Positions 24,485 to 33,171 of a stretch of 64,000 bases of DNA are shown here, piece after piece. The stretch is taken from the NCBI GenBank assembly GCA_963732225.1, contig CAVSYR010000002.1:372001-436000 (forward strand), given 5' to 3'. The number at the start of each line of letters is the position of its first letter. Position 1 is the first letter of the stretch. The translations under genes and the position numbers were made by a program. This DNA is from VRUE01 sp963732225. GTDB taxonomy: Bacteria > Actinomycetota > Thermoleophilia > Solirubrobacterales > 70-9. The notes beneath the pieces are model-generated. The model was given only the letters and a program-made list of their open reading frames with translations. It ran no database searches and had not been told where the DNA came from.

Positions 24485-25785
24485 GCCGCCAGCGCTCCCG
24501 CGGGTTCGTCGTGCGTGGGCTCGTCACTCATCAGCGGCTTCGGCGAGGTCGCCGGCGCCAGCCGCTCACAAGCTCGGATCGCGCTGAGCACGCCGTCCTC
24601 GTGGAAGCCCCAGCCCCAGTAGGCGCCGCAGTAGTGGGTGCCGCGGACCCCGCTGATCTCGGCGTGCTGTGACTGGGCGGCGACACCCTCGGCGGTGTAG
24701 ACGGGGTGCTCGTAGGTGAAGCGGCGCAGCACCTTGCCGGGGTCGATCGCCTCGCTGCGGTTGAGGGTGAGCAGGAACTCGCGGTCGGCGCGCAGCCCCT
24801 GCAGGTTGTTCATCCAGTAGGTGACCGTGGTGCGGTCGCTGGCCGGCTCGGTGAGGTGGAAGTTCCAGCTCGCCCAGGCAGTGCGGCGTCGCGGCAGCAG
24901 CGAGGCGTCGGTGTGGAGGACGGCCTCGTTGCGCTGGTAGGGGATCGCGCCGAGGATCTCGCGCTCGGCCTCGCTCGGGTCGGCGAGCATCGCCAGCGCC
25001 TGGTCGGAGTGGGCGGCGATTACCACCTGGTCGAACTCCTCGCTCTCGCAGCCCTCGGCGGCGATCCGCACGCCCTGCTCGAGCCGCTCGATGCTGCGCA
25101 CCGGCGCCCGCAAGCGGATGCGGTCGCGCCAGGGCGCGGTGATCGCCGCGACGTAGCTGCGCGAGCCGCCCTGCACGGTGCGCCAGCGCGGCCGGTCGCG
25201 CAGGCTGAACATGCCGTGGTTGTCGAAGAACTCGGCCATGAAGCTGGCCGGGAAGCTCCACATCTGCTCCGGGTCCGCTGACCAGACGGCGGAGGCCTGG
25301 GGCACGATCAGGCGCTCGATGAAGTGCCGGGAGAAGCCCTGCTGCTCCAGCCAATGACCCAGTGAGGGAGCGGTGCCGTTCATCCCGATCAGGGCCTGGG
25401 CCTCGCGGTTGAAGCGGCGCCAGTCGCGCAGCATGCCGAGGAAGGCGGGGCTGAGCAGATTGGCCTTGCGGGCGAAAATGCCGCGCGGTGTGCCAGAGTA
25501 CTCGAAGCCGCCGCGGCCGTCGGAGACCGAGAAGCCCATGTGCGAGGGCTGGCTGGGCACCTCGAGTTGCTCCAACAGCCGTTCGAAGTTGGGGTAGTTG
25601 CGGTCGTTGAAGACGATGAAGCCGGTGTCGATCCAGTGGCTCTCGCCGCCGCTCTCGACCTCGACCGTGTGCGAGTGGCCGCCGACGCGCTCGCCCGCCT
25701 CATAGACGGTGATCTCGTGCTCGGGGTGGAGGAGGTGGGCGGCAACGAGGCCCGAGACGCCGGTTCCAACGATCGCGATCTTCAT
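24481..25785 (-). CDS. FAD/NAD(P)-binding amine-oxidase-like protein (COG2907)
   Basis: 434 aa. N-terminal dinucleotide motif IVGTGVSGLVAAHLL, then GERVGGHSHTVEV, DTGFIVFNDRNYPN, and a C-terminal GTHYCGAYWGWGFHEDG FAD segment. It is the standard COG2907 flavoprotein that heads DUF1365-Cfa operons and probably desaturates or oxidises a lipid acyl chain. First gene of the four-gene overlapping operon on the minus strand. Confidence 0.88.
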   Translation of the reverse strand: MKIAIVGTGVSGLVAAHLLHPEHEITVYEAGERVGGHSHTVEVESGGESHWIDTGFIVFNDRNYPNFERLLEQLEVPSQPSHMGFSVSDGRGGFEYSGTPRGIFARKANLLSPAFLGMLRDWRRFNREAQALIGMNGTAPSLGHWLEQQGFSRHFIERLIVPQASAVWSADPEQMWSFPASFMAEFFDNHGMFSLRDRPRWRTVQGGSRSYVAAITAPWRDRIRLRAPVRSIERLEQGVRIAAEGCESEEFDQVVIAAHSDQALAMLADPSEAEREILGAIPYQRNEAVLHTDASLLPRRRTAWASWNFHLTEPASDRTTVTYWMNNLQGLRADREFLLTLNRSEAIDPGKVLRRFTYEHPVYTAEGVAAQSQHAEISGVRGTHYCGAYWGWGFHEDGVLSAIRACERLAPATSPKPLMSDEPTHDEPAGALAA

Positions 25786-25834
25786 CGCTCGGTGATTACG
25801 CAGTTGAGCGACGTTTGGATGAATCCGCCAAACC

Positions 25835-26956
25835 TCAGCCGTAGGGCCGATAGATCATCCGCTGGCCAAGTAGGTCCGTGACCGTGGCGAAGCGGTAGCC
25901 GCGGGCGCGCAGGGTGTCGATGATCTGCGGCAGCGCCGCCAGGGTCTCGTCGCGCGGGCCGCCGCCGTCGTGCATGAGGATGATCGAGCCCGGCTGGGCG
26001 GCGTCGACGACGCGGCTGTAGATCGCGCCGGTGCCGGGAGTCGACCAGTCGGCGGGGTCGACGTCCCAGGTGATCGTGTGCAGGCCGTCTTCGGCGGCGG
26101 CGCCGATCACCGCTGAGTTGACGGCGCCGCCGGGCGGGCGGAAGAGGCAGGGACGAAAGTGGGTGATCGACTCGGCCAACGTCGTCGCCGGGGCGATCTC
26201 ACCGTAGCCAGGGAATTCGGTGTGGTGCATCGTGTGGTTGCCGATCTCGTCGCCCGCGCGGATGATCTGGCGCATCGCCGCCGGGTAGCGCGACATCTCC
26301 TGGCCGATCTCGAAGAAGGTGGCGGGGACGTGCTTTTCGCCCAGCACCTGGAGGAAGCCCGGCGTGTATTCGCTGGGGCCGTCGTCAAAGGTCAGGGCGA
26401 CGACGTTGCGGTTGCGCGGGCCATTGGTGTCGAGCCCGGCGCTGCCTCCCGTGCAGCCGACCGCGCGCACCGGGCGCAGGCGGAAGAGCCGCCTGCCCTG
26501 GCTGGGCAGGCTCGCTTCGCAGGCGCCGCGGCGCTTGGTGCGGCAGCCGGCCCGCGCGTCGACGACCCGCCAGCGATAGCGCTGCGGCGTCAGCCCGGCG
26601 TCACTGGGCAGCAGGGCGAGGACGAGCTTGTCGGGCTGGGGGCGCTTGAGCCGCGCCGGAACGGATTCCTTGCTCGTCACTTCGCCGGCGGCGTTGAGCA
26701 GCTCGAGCCCGGCGCGCCGCGAGGCCTTGCCCGCGCCGCCGAGGCAGAGCCGGCGTTCGCCCACGCCGATGCCTGCCCGCAGCTCGAGGCAGAGGGAGGA
26801 CGAGCCTCCGCCGGGCAGCCGGCTGAGCTGGCCCAGCGCCACCGGCCTCGAGGTCCGCAGGCTGAAGAGCAGCCGCCGACCCGCTTGTGAGAGGCGAGCG
26901 CGCACCGGTGCGGGCGGCGCGGCGACCGCGGGGCCGGGTGCGGCGACCGTGGCCAA
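25835..26956 (-). CDS. Polysaccharide deacetylase (NodB domain), secreted
   Basis: 373 aa from TTG 26956. Residues 185-365 are a NodB domain: TFDDGPS (189-195, catalytic base and metal Asp), NHTMHH (240-245, metal His pair), FRPPGG, WDVDPADW and LMHDGGG. It deacetylates an extracellular polysaccharide or peptidoglycan. The first 170 residues are a cysteine-containing exported domain. The signal peptide (KILCTGALIGASLATVAA) begins upstream of any ATG/GTG/TTG in frame: the frame stays open to at least 27045 without a canonical start, so initiation at CTG/ATC or a local base error is likely. Confidence 0.83.
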   Translation of the reverse strand: MATVAAPGPAVAAPPAPVRARLSQAGRRLLFSLRTSRPVALGQLSRLPGGGSSSLCLELRAGIGVGERRLCLGGAGKASRRAGLELLNAAGEVTSKESVPARLKRPQPDKLVLALLPSDAGLTPQRYRWRVVDARAGCRTKRRGACEASLPSQGRRLFRLRPVRAVGCTGGSAGLDTNGPRNRNVVALTFDDGPSEYTPGFLQVLGEKHVPATFFEIGQEMSRYPAAMRQIIRAGDEIGNHTMHHTEFPGYGEIAPATTLAESITHFRPCLFRPPGGAVNSAVIGAAAEDGLHTITWDVDPADWSTPGTGAIYSRVVDAAQPGSIILMHDGGGPRDETLAALPQIIDTLRARGYRFATVTDLLGQRMIYRPYG

Positions 26957-27177
26957 CGAGGCGCCGATCAGGGCGCCGGTGCACAGGATCTTGCGGCAGG
27001 TAGCGATAGCTTCGATCTGGCTGACTAACTCAAAGTAGGTGTCCCATACTAGGTGGCGCGTGCACGCCGATCGACAAGCCGCAAGCGCTCAGACCGCCGT
27101 GCCCAGTTTCGGTACGCCAATGGTATGGCGGTTTCTTTGCCCGCAGCCAAATCGCCGCTACCGTGTTCCCAGTTGAC

Positions 27178-28416
27178 GTGAAGACCAGCTCTTCTGCGGC
27201 GCCAGGGTTCCGCCCAGTGCTCTTCGCGATCACAGTCCTTGCAATGTCGCTCCTCGCGTACATGCCAACCCCTGCCTGCGCAATTCCGGGTGGAACCGGT
27301 GAAGCCGCCGTCCCCGCGACCGAAACCAGCGGGGGCACTCCGTTCGACCGCCAGGGCATGTGGGTCTGGTACGTCGACCACTCCGAAGGCGGCAACGTCA
27401 GCCGCATCGTCGCCCGCGCCAAAAAGGCGGGCATCGGCACGCTCTACATCAAGTCGGGCGACGCCGGCAGCTACTGGAGCCAGTTCAGCTCCGGCCTGGT
27501 CGAAGCTCTCCACGCCGGCGGACTCGACGTTTGCGCCTGGCAGTTCGTCTACGGCGAGAGCCCGGTGGCCGAGGCCAAGATCGGCGCCGCCGCGGTGCGC
27601 CGCGGGGCCGATTGCCTGGTGATGGACGCCGAGGCGGAGTACGAAGGCCGCTACGCCTCGGCCGAACGCTACATCCGCGCCCTGCGTGCCCGCATCGGCG
27701 CTGAATTCCCACTCTCGCTCGCTGGCTTTCCCTACGTCGACTACCACCCGGCCTTCCCCTACTCGGTCTTCTTCGGGCCGGAAGGGGCGACCTTCAACCA
27801 GCCGCAGATGTACTGGAAGGCGATCGGCACCTCGGTGCGCGCCGTTTTTGAGCACACCTACCTCTTCAACCGGCTCTGGGGCCACCCGATCTACCCGATC
27901 GGGCAGACCTACGACAACCCCGGCGCGGGCCAGGTCCTGCGCTTCCGCCGCTTCGCTGCCAGCTACGGCCTGGCGCCGAGCTGGTGGGACTGGCAGGAGA
28001 CCAACACCGCCAGCTGGGGCGCCCTGGGCTCGACCGCCGCTGACCCGCTGGTCGGCTACCGCCCGATCGTCGAACACCCGCTGCTCAAACGCGGCAGCCG
28101 CGGCGACCTCGTCGTCTGGGCGCAGGAGCACCTGGTCGGCTCGGGGCAGACTCAGCTTCCCGTCACCGGCGTCTTCGGCAAGCAGACCTACTCGGCGGTG
28201 CGCTCCTTCCAGGTCGCTCACGGCCTGGCGGCCGACGGCGCGATCGGCACCACCACCTGGTCCTCGCTGCTCAGCGCCGAACCGGCGCGGGTGCGCTGGG
28301 TGGCGCGACCGGCGCGGGGCCGTACGGGCACCAGCCGCGTGCTGCCGGCCCACCGGCCGATCTCCGCCTCGCTTCCCGCCCACGCCTACGAGATAAGGCC
28401 GGGACCCGCTCCGTGA
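27178..28416 (+). CDS. Secreted glycosyl-hydrolase-like protein with peptidoglycan-binding domain
   Basis: 412 aa from GTG 27178; GTG 27163 adds five residues. Signal peptide (VLFAITVLAMSLLAYMPTPACA). Residues 60-300 resemble a TIM-barrel lysozyme/GH25-like fold: MWVWYVDHSEGG, GIGTLYIKSGDA, ADCLVMDAEAEYEG, LSLAGFPYVDYHP. Residues 305-370 are a PG_binding_1 domain (LLKRGSRGDLVVWAQEHL, FGKQTYSAVRSFQ). Likely cell-wall located. The stop overlaps the next start (GTGA). Confidence 0.78.
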   Translation: MKTSSSAAPGFRPVLFAITVLAMSLLAYMPTPACAIPGGTGEAAVPATETSGGTPFDRQGMWVWYVDHSEGGNVSRIVARAKKAGIGTLYIKSGDAGSYWSQFSSGLVEALHAGGLDVCAWQFVYGESPVAEAKIGAAAVRRGADCLVMDAEAEYEGRYASAERYIRALRARIGAEFPLSLAGFPYVDYHPAFPYSVFFGPEGATFNQPQMYWKAIGTSVRAVFEHTYLFNRLWGHPIYPIGQTYDNPGAGQVLRFRRFAASYGLAPSWWDWQETNTASWGALGSTAADPLVGYRPIVEHPLLKRGSRGDLVVWAQEHLVGSGQTQLPVTGVFGKQTYSAVRSFQVAHGLAADGAIGTTTWSSLLSAEPARVRWVARPARGRTGTSRVLPAHRPISASLPAHAYEIRPGPAP

Positions 28417-29510
28417 GCGGGCGCCCGGCGGGGGCGCTTGCGGGCATAGCCATGATCTTGCTTCTCCTGGCGGTTCCGGGAGGGGCCGTCGCCAAGCGTC
28501 CCAATCCGGGCGTCACGCTCGAGGTGCCGCCGCCGGCTGTACCGATGCACGACGTCGTGTTGGGCGAGCCTGGCGTTGCGGCGGCGCGGATATCGGCATC
28601 CGCGTCGTCGCAGCGCTACTCGATCAACGACGGCACGGAAGCGACGATCACCGTCTCCGTCACCCCCGCTTGCGCTGAACTCTGCGAAATCACCGATCCG
28701 CAGCAGGTCGCCGACTTCATCGGCACCCTGATCCACGGCCCCGAGGTCGACCTGCTCACGGTCCAGCTCGACAGCGAATACCAGCTCGGCTTTGACTGCG
28801 GCTTCGGCGCCGAGGCCTGCTACTTCAGCGGCGAAAACAAGATCGTGATCGGCGGCTACGAAGAACCCGACGGCAACGACGGCGCCACCTTCGACTTCAT
28901 CCTCGCCCACGAGTACGGCCACCACGTCGCCCAGCACCGCGAAATGCCGGCGCCCTTCGGCAGCGCGATCGACTGGGGCCCGGAGCGCTGGGCCAGCGTC
29001 GAGGGCGTCTGCCGCGGCCAGCGCAGCGGCCGCCTCTACCCGGGCGACGAGGGCACCCATTACTTCGAGGACCCGGGCGAGGCCTTCGCCGAGGCCTTCG
29101 CTCACAACCGCTTCCCCGACCTCCCGGTCGCTTGGCGCTACAGCCCGGCGCTGAAGCCAAACGAGGCCGCCTTCGCGGCGATCCAGGAAGACACCCTCAA
29201 GCCCTGGCAGGGGCGGACCAGCCTGACGCTGTCCGGGCACGTGCCGGCCAGGGGGGAGGGCGCAGCCGTCGAGTCCCTGCGCACACCGCTCGACGGATTG
29301 GTCAGCCTGCGCCCAAGCAGTCTGTCCAGGCACGGCTACGAACTGGCCCTTCGTAGCCGTGCCGGCAGGCTCCTGCGCAGCTCCCGCGACGGCCTCGACC
29401 CCAACCACCGGCTCGACTACACCGTCTGCGGCCAGCACCACCTCCGCCTCGTGATCACCTCAAAGCGCCGCCACGGAGGACCCTTCCGGCTCCAAATCCA
29501 GCGACCCTGA
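28413..29510 (+). CDS. Secreted HExxH zinc metalloprotease-like protein
   Basis: 365 aa. N-terminal signal peptide (ALAGIAMILLLLAVPGGAVA). Zinc motif H166-E-Y-G-H170-H, with E223 or E227 in EDPGEAFAEAF as the likely third ligand, a gluzincin pattern. Six cysteines. The C-terminal 110 residues look like a beta-sandwich. No family name recognised. Translationally coupled to the PG-binding gene upstream, so the pair may act together in the wall. Confidence 0.72.
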   Translation: MSGRPAGALAGIAMILLLLAVPGGAVAKRPNPGVTLEVPPPAVPMHDVVLGEPGVAAARISASASSQRYSINDGTEATITVSVTPACAELCEITDPQQVADFIGTLIHGPEVDLLTVQLDSEYQLGFDCGFGAEACYFSGENKIVIGGYEEPDGNDGATFDFILAHEYGHHVAQHREMPAPFGSAIDWGPERWASVEGVCRGQRSGRLYPGDEGTHYFEDPGEAFAEAFAHNRFPDLPVAWRYSPALKPNEAAFAAIQEDTLKPWQGRTSLTLSGHVPARGEGAAVESLRTPLDGLVSLRPSSLSRHGYELALRSRAGRLLRSSRDGLDPNHRLDYTVCGQHHLRLVITSKRRHGGPFRLQIQRP

Positions 29511-29547
29511 GATAATGCCCGCCGGGCGCTAGTCTGCCCTGCCTTCC

Positions 29548-29621
29548 GGGGGCGTAGCTCAGCTGGTTAGAGCGCTGGCCTGTCACGCCAGAGGTCGCGG
29601 GTTCGAGTCCCGTCGCTCCCG
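29548..29621 (+). tRNA. tRNA-Asp (anticodon GTC)
   Basis: A 74-nt cloverleaf: acceptor GGGGGCG/CGCTCCC with one G-T pair, D-arm GCTC...GAGC, anticodon stem CTGGC/GCCAG with loop CTGTCAC (GTC), T-arm GCGGG/CCCGT with TTCGAGT. Discriminator G; CCA not encoded. Confidence 0.95.
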
Positions 29622-29711
29622 TATATAGGCAGGAATCACGATGCCGCTGCCTCCGCAAATCGGTTGCTCCCGCATATCCCGTTGCCCAGCGTGAGCGGAT
29701 AAAAGAACGGT

Positions 29712-32700
29712 GTGCAGGGGCTCACCCACGGTCTGGACGGGTTTAATCGTCTCTCCCTCCAGCAGGGAGCTGCGGCGCTCATGCTCTGGCCCGGCAATGC
29801 CGACCGGCACGCGGCGCTGCAGGAGCTGGTCGCGGCGCTCGCGATGGCACCAGACGGGGTGGCTGGGCGGGACATCGAGGCAAGCGACTGGGCGGGTTGG
29901 CTGGCAGGCGCTGAGGCGAAGGCCTTCCAGGGGATCAACCCGGACGGCATCCACGACGCGCCGCTGGCGGTCGAAGGCGCCCTCCTGGGTCAGAGGCGAG
30001 CCCTGCTGGGGGGGTGGTTGGCGCACCCCGCCATCCAATACCAGCTCTGGATGGAGTCCCTACACGGGATTGCGGATCCTGACCTGGAAGCGGCGCTGCT
30101 CCTCCTCATGGCTGCCAGCTCGATCTGCGACCTGGTCGTCAGAAAGGCGGATCTGGGCGCCACCAAGTGGCCTCACCACGAGGGGCCAGGCGCGCCAGTC
30201 AAGGCGCCGCCGGAGGAGGAGTACGTACGTCTGCGAGATGCCCTGCACGTCACCGCTGACGCCGACGCGATCCGCCTCCTCGACCCGCTTCGACGCAGCG
30301 GCGGAGCTTGGCAGCCGCTGCTCGCCACCTCTGACTCTTCGCTGCTAATTGCCAATCCCTGGCAGCTCAGCCTCGCGGCGCTGGTCCATGCGGTCGCCCG
30401 GGGGGGCCGCTCCGCTCGCTTCCCGGAGGTTCTCCAGCGGCTCAGGCGGGCGATGCTGAAAGTGGCGATCGGAGCCACGAAAGAAATGGGCTGGACGGTC
30501 TGCGACGTCGAAGAGAACCGTCTCGTCGCTCGCGCCGACCGCGATTGCCTGGTGGTGATCGGCGTGGATGCGGTCGACCTCGATCCTGAGCAGTTTGGTG
30601 CGGAAGCGGTGAGCGACAGCGGCGAGGTCGAAGCGCGCTGGCAGGAGCTCGCCGATCACGCCCGCTCGATCGGTGCAAGCCACTCGCTCCTCGCCCTCGT
30701 CGCCGACGGGCGTGCGATCGCGATTGACCCCAATCATCCGTGCCTGCGGCCCGATCTCGAACCGGATTCCTGGCTCGTCGGCATCGACGAACTGCAGGTG
30801 ATCGGCGAGGCGCATCGCCAGGATCCCCTGGCCCTGCCGGCGGCCCTGGGGTCGATCCCGCGACCACCATGGCCCGAGAACTGCACCCTCCTTGATGCCC
30901 TCGGCGTGACTGCGCAGATGGAGGAGCGGGGACTTGCCGAGGAGCCGCCCTCCGACGGCGCCGAGCACATGCTGCAGCGGGCGCGGATTAAGGCGATGCG
31001 GCATCCGGCGGTATTGCACGATCTCTCCGCCTGGGCGGAAGTCAGTCGCTGGGAGGGGGCGGGGTCGGTACCTCTCTTCCGCTCTAGCGAGTCGGAGGAG
31101 TTCGCCCTGCTCGCCCGTGCGAGCGGTCGCTTCGTCTGGGTCAGCTGCGCGAGTATGTTCGAGCGACGCTTCGACCTCCTTCCTTGCATCGCCACTGCGC
31201 TCACCTTCTGGATCGATCGCCTTTGCAAAGCCGGGCTCTTGCTGGGTTCCTCTCAGCAGGGGAACGTAGTCGTCCACTTCTGCCTCGAACTCGATCGGCG
31301 GCCTGGTCCCCAGCTCGCCTTCTGTTCGGCCAAAGCAGGGATGCGAATGATCCTCGGCCCTGGGTTCGTCGACTCCTTCTGCCGTGGCGATAACGAGGCG
31401 GACCGGACCCTCGCCGCCGCGGTCATCGCCTGGGCCGAGCAGGTGGGAGATCCTCCTCCCGAGGCGCTGCTCGACGAGGTGCTGCCGCCGGGACGTGGGA
31501 CCTTCGCGATCTGGCCAGACCCAGAGGTCGATACCAACCCACCGCTGCTCGATTCTCCACCGCCGGTTGAACCACGCGCCCGGCAGGAGGTGGAGCTCGG
31601 TCTGGCGGCCAGCCGGGTCGACCCCGCGGAAGTGGTGGTCGCTTCGGATGAGCTGCTCGGGCCCGTTCTCGAGGATCTCTCCCGGACGCTCGAAGCGGGC
31701 ATCCAGGCGAAGCTCGACTCGCTGCACCCAGACAGCCTGCGAGAGCTGGTCGCCATGCACGAGCGCGCCTGCTTCCAGGGCGAGAGCGAAGCAATCCTCC
31801 TCCCTGCTCTCGGCGCGTGGCGCGCCGCCGAAGGAGCGCCCCTCGCCGGGGAGGAGGATGCCCAGCGCGAGCTGGTCTTCCGGATCCTGATTGAGCGTGT
31901 TGCCGCCTCTCCTCCCGCCGGCGCGTTGCCACTCGGCCTTCGCATCCTCAACTGGCTGCGGGCGGCGACCGAGCTGCAACTGCAGCTGCGCAGCTCCCTC
32001 GAGGCAGCCCAATATGAGGAAGCCGGCGGCCAGGTGGTCGTCGCACAGATGTTGGGCGTCCGGGTCAATCTCGGCGGTGAGCTGCCGGAGGCGAGCACGG
32101 CGATGTTCGAGGAGGTGCTGGCAGCTGGCCCGGAACGTATGGCTGCTCAGTATCAGGAGTGGTGGGCCGGAGAACCCGGTGTCGGCCCCGACCCGGTGCT
32201 CGACGTTCCGATCGAACTCGAGGGGAGCTGGAAGGAGCTGGACTCGGCGATGGGCGAGGAGTGGGGGGTTGGGTTCGAGCAACTGGTCCGACTCCTGCGC
32301 GCGCTAGCAGACATCGCCGGCGAAGGACCGGATTGCGTGGGGTCGGCGACGGCGCCCGACCTGCAGCGGGATCTGTCGAGGCGAGTGGCGGTGCCCGCCG
32401 CGGTCGCGGCTGCCGCGATCGACCGTCTCACCCTCGGGCCTTGCGCGGAGTTCGACACCTTCCACGAGGCTCACCAGCCGGGTAGGGCGAACCGCGAACG
32501 CTCCTACCTGCGCCTGCCGCTGGTGTTACTTCCCGGCGGTGAGCTGGCTTGGTCGAGCTTGCACTGCGTGCGAGCCGCCCGCTATCTCGACGACCTGATC
32601 CGAAGTGGACGGCTGGGGGGCGACGGGCGTCTCCGCAAGCACGTGATCTGGATCTCCCAGCAGCTCGACGAAGAGTTCGAGGACGAGGTCCTCAGCGAGG

Positions 32701-33122
32701 TGATTCGCTTTGGCTGGCGTGGCAAGGCGCGGGTTACGAGCTTGGACGGAAAGCAATTGGAGCGGGCTCCGGGGCAGACGATCGGCGACCTCGACGTGCT
32801 CGCCTGGGACGAGGGACGCCGGGAGGTGTGGCTCCTCGATGCGAAGCGCTTGTTCCCCGGGATCCAGCCCGGGCCGATGCTGCGCGAGGGCGGCGTCTTC
32901 GAAAAGCACATCGCCCACCACGAAGAGCGCCTGCTCTGGGTGCGGAACCACCTCGCTGAGCTGGCCCGCGAGATCGACATCGAGGACGTCGGCGATTGGA
33001 AAATAAGTGCGGCTCTGGTGCTGGATCGGCCGATGGTCGGTGCGCGCCTGCGCGAGCTCGCGATCCCGATCTGGACCCACTGGGGTCTCCGCGAGCAGCT
33101 GGGTCCCGCGCGGGCGAGCTAG
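29712..33122 (+). CDS. Large unassigned protein with C-terminal PD-(D/E)xK nuclease-like domain
   Basis: 1136 aa, GTG start 90 nt after tRNA-Asp. Most of the length is alpha-helical or mixed with no recognisable named domain. Residues 985-1080 read as a restriction-type nuclease core: an acidic helix DEEFEDEV (986-993), a beta-hairpin GDLDVLAWD with D1028, and VWLLDAKRL with D1043-A-K1045, giving D-x14-D-x-K. A following helix (EKHIAHHEERLLWVRNHL) completes the usual fold. No membrane or signal segments. It stands alone, with no helicase, methylase or integrase next to it. A single-gene defence factor or mobile-element cargo is plausible; this is inference. Confidence 0.75.
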   Translation: MQGLTHGLDGFNRLSLQQGAAALMLWPGNADRHAALQELVAALAMAPDGVAGRDIEASDWAGWLAGAEAKAFQGINPDGIHDAPLAVEGALLGQRRALLGGWLAHPAIQYQLWMESLHGIADPDLEAALLLLMAASSICDLVVRKADLGATKWPHHEGPGAPVKAPPEEEYVRLRDALHVTADADAIRLLDPLRRSGGAWQPLLATSDSSLLIANPWQLSLAALVHAVARGGRSARFPEVLQRLRRAMLKVAIGATKEMGWTVCDVEENRLVARADRDCLVVIGVDAVDLDPEQFGAEAVSDSGEVEARWQELADHARSIGASHSLLALVADGRAIAIDPNHPCLRPDLEPDSWLVGIDELQVIGEAHRQDPLALPAALGSIPRPPWPENCTLLDALGVTAQMEERGLAEEPPSDGAEHMLQRARIKAMRHPAVLHDLSAWAEVSRWEGAGSVPLFRSSESEEFALLARASGRFVWVSCASMFERRFDLLPCIATALTFWIDRLCKAGLLLGSSQQGNVVVHFCLELDRRPGPQLAFCSAKAGMRMILGPGFVDSFCRGDNEADRTLAAAVIAWAEQVGDPPPEALLDEVLPPGRGTFAIWPDPEVDTNPPLLDSPPPVEPRARQEVELGLAASRVDPAEVVVASDELLGPVLEDLSRTLEAGIQAKLDSLHPDSLRELVAMHERACFQGESEAILLPALGAWRAAEGAPLAGEEDAQRELVFRILIERVAASPPAGALPLGLRILNWLRAATELQLQLRSSLEAAQYEEAGGQVVVAQMLGVRVNLGGELPEASTAMFEEVLAAGPERMAAQYQEWWAGEPGVGPDPVLDVPIELEGSWKELDSAMGEEWGVGFEQLVRLLRALADIAGEGPDCVGSATAPDLQRDLSRRVAVPAAVAAAAIDRLTLGPCAEFDTFHEAHQPGRANRERSYLRLPLVLLPGGELAWSSLHCVRAARYLDDLIRSGRLGGDGRLRKHVIWISQQLDEEFEDEVLSEVIRFGWRGKARVTSLDGKQLERAPGQTIGDLDVLAWDEGRREVWLLDAKRLFPGIQPGPMLREGGVFEKHIAHHEERLLWVRNHLAELAREIDIEDVGDWKISAALVLDRPMVGARLRELAIPIWTHWGLREQLGPARAS

Positions 33123-33171
33123 GGAAGGCGAGACCCTGTGAAGGGTCCACGACTCGAGTCTGCGCTATCGC

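Noticed and set aside
29455..30038. Minus-strand frames with RDSNPRPLA-like and GLEPATSG-like ends
   Set aside because: They are antisense readings of the tRNA-Asp gene and its flanks, a well-known source of spurious protein annotations.
30345..32282. A 645-codon antisense frame inside the 1136-aa gene
   Set aside because: No domain or start context, and the composition is typical of a GC-rich shadow. The sense frame keeps nuclease motifs and natural protein composition.
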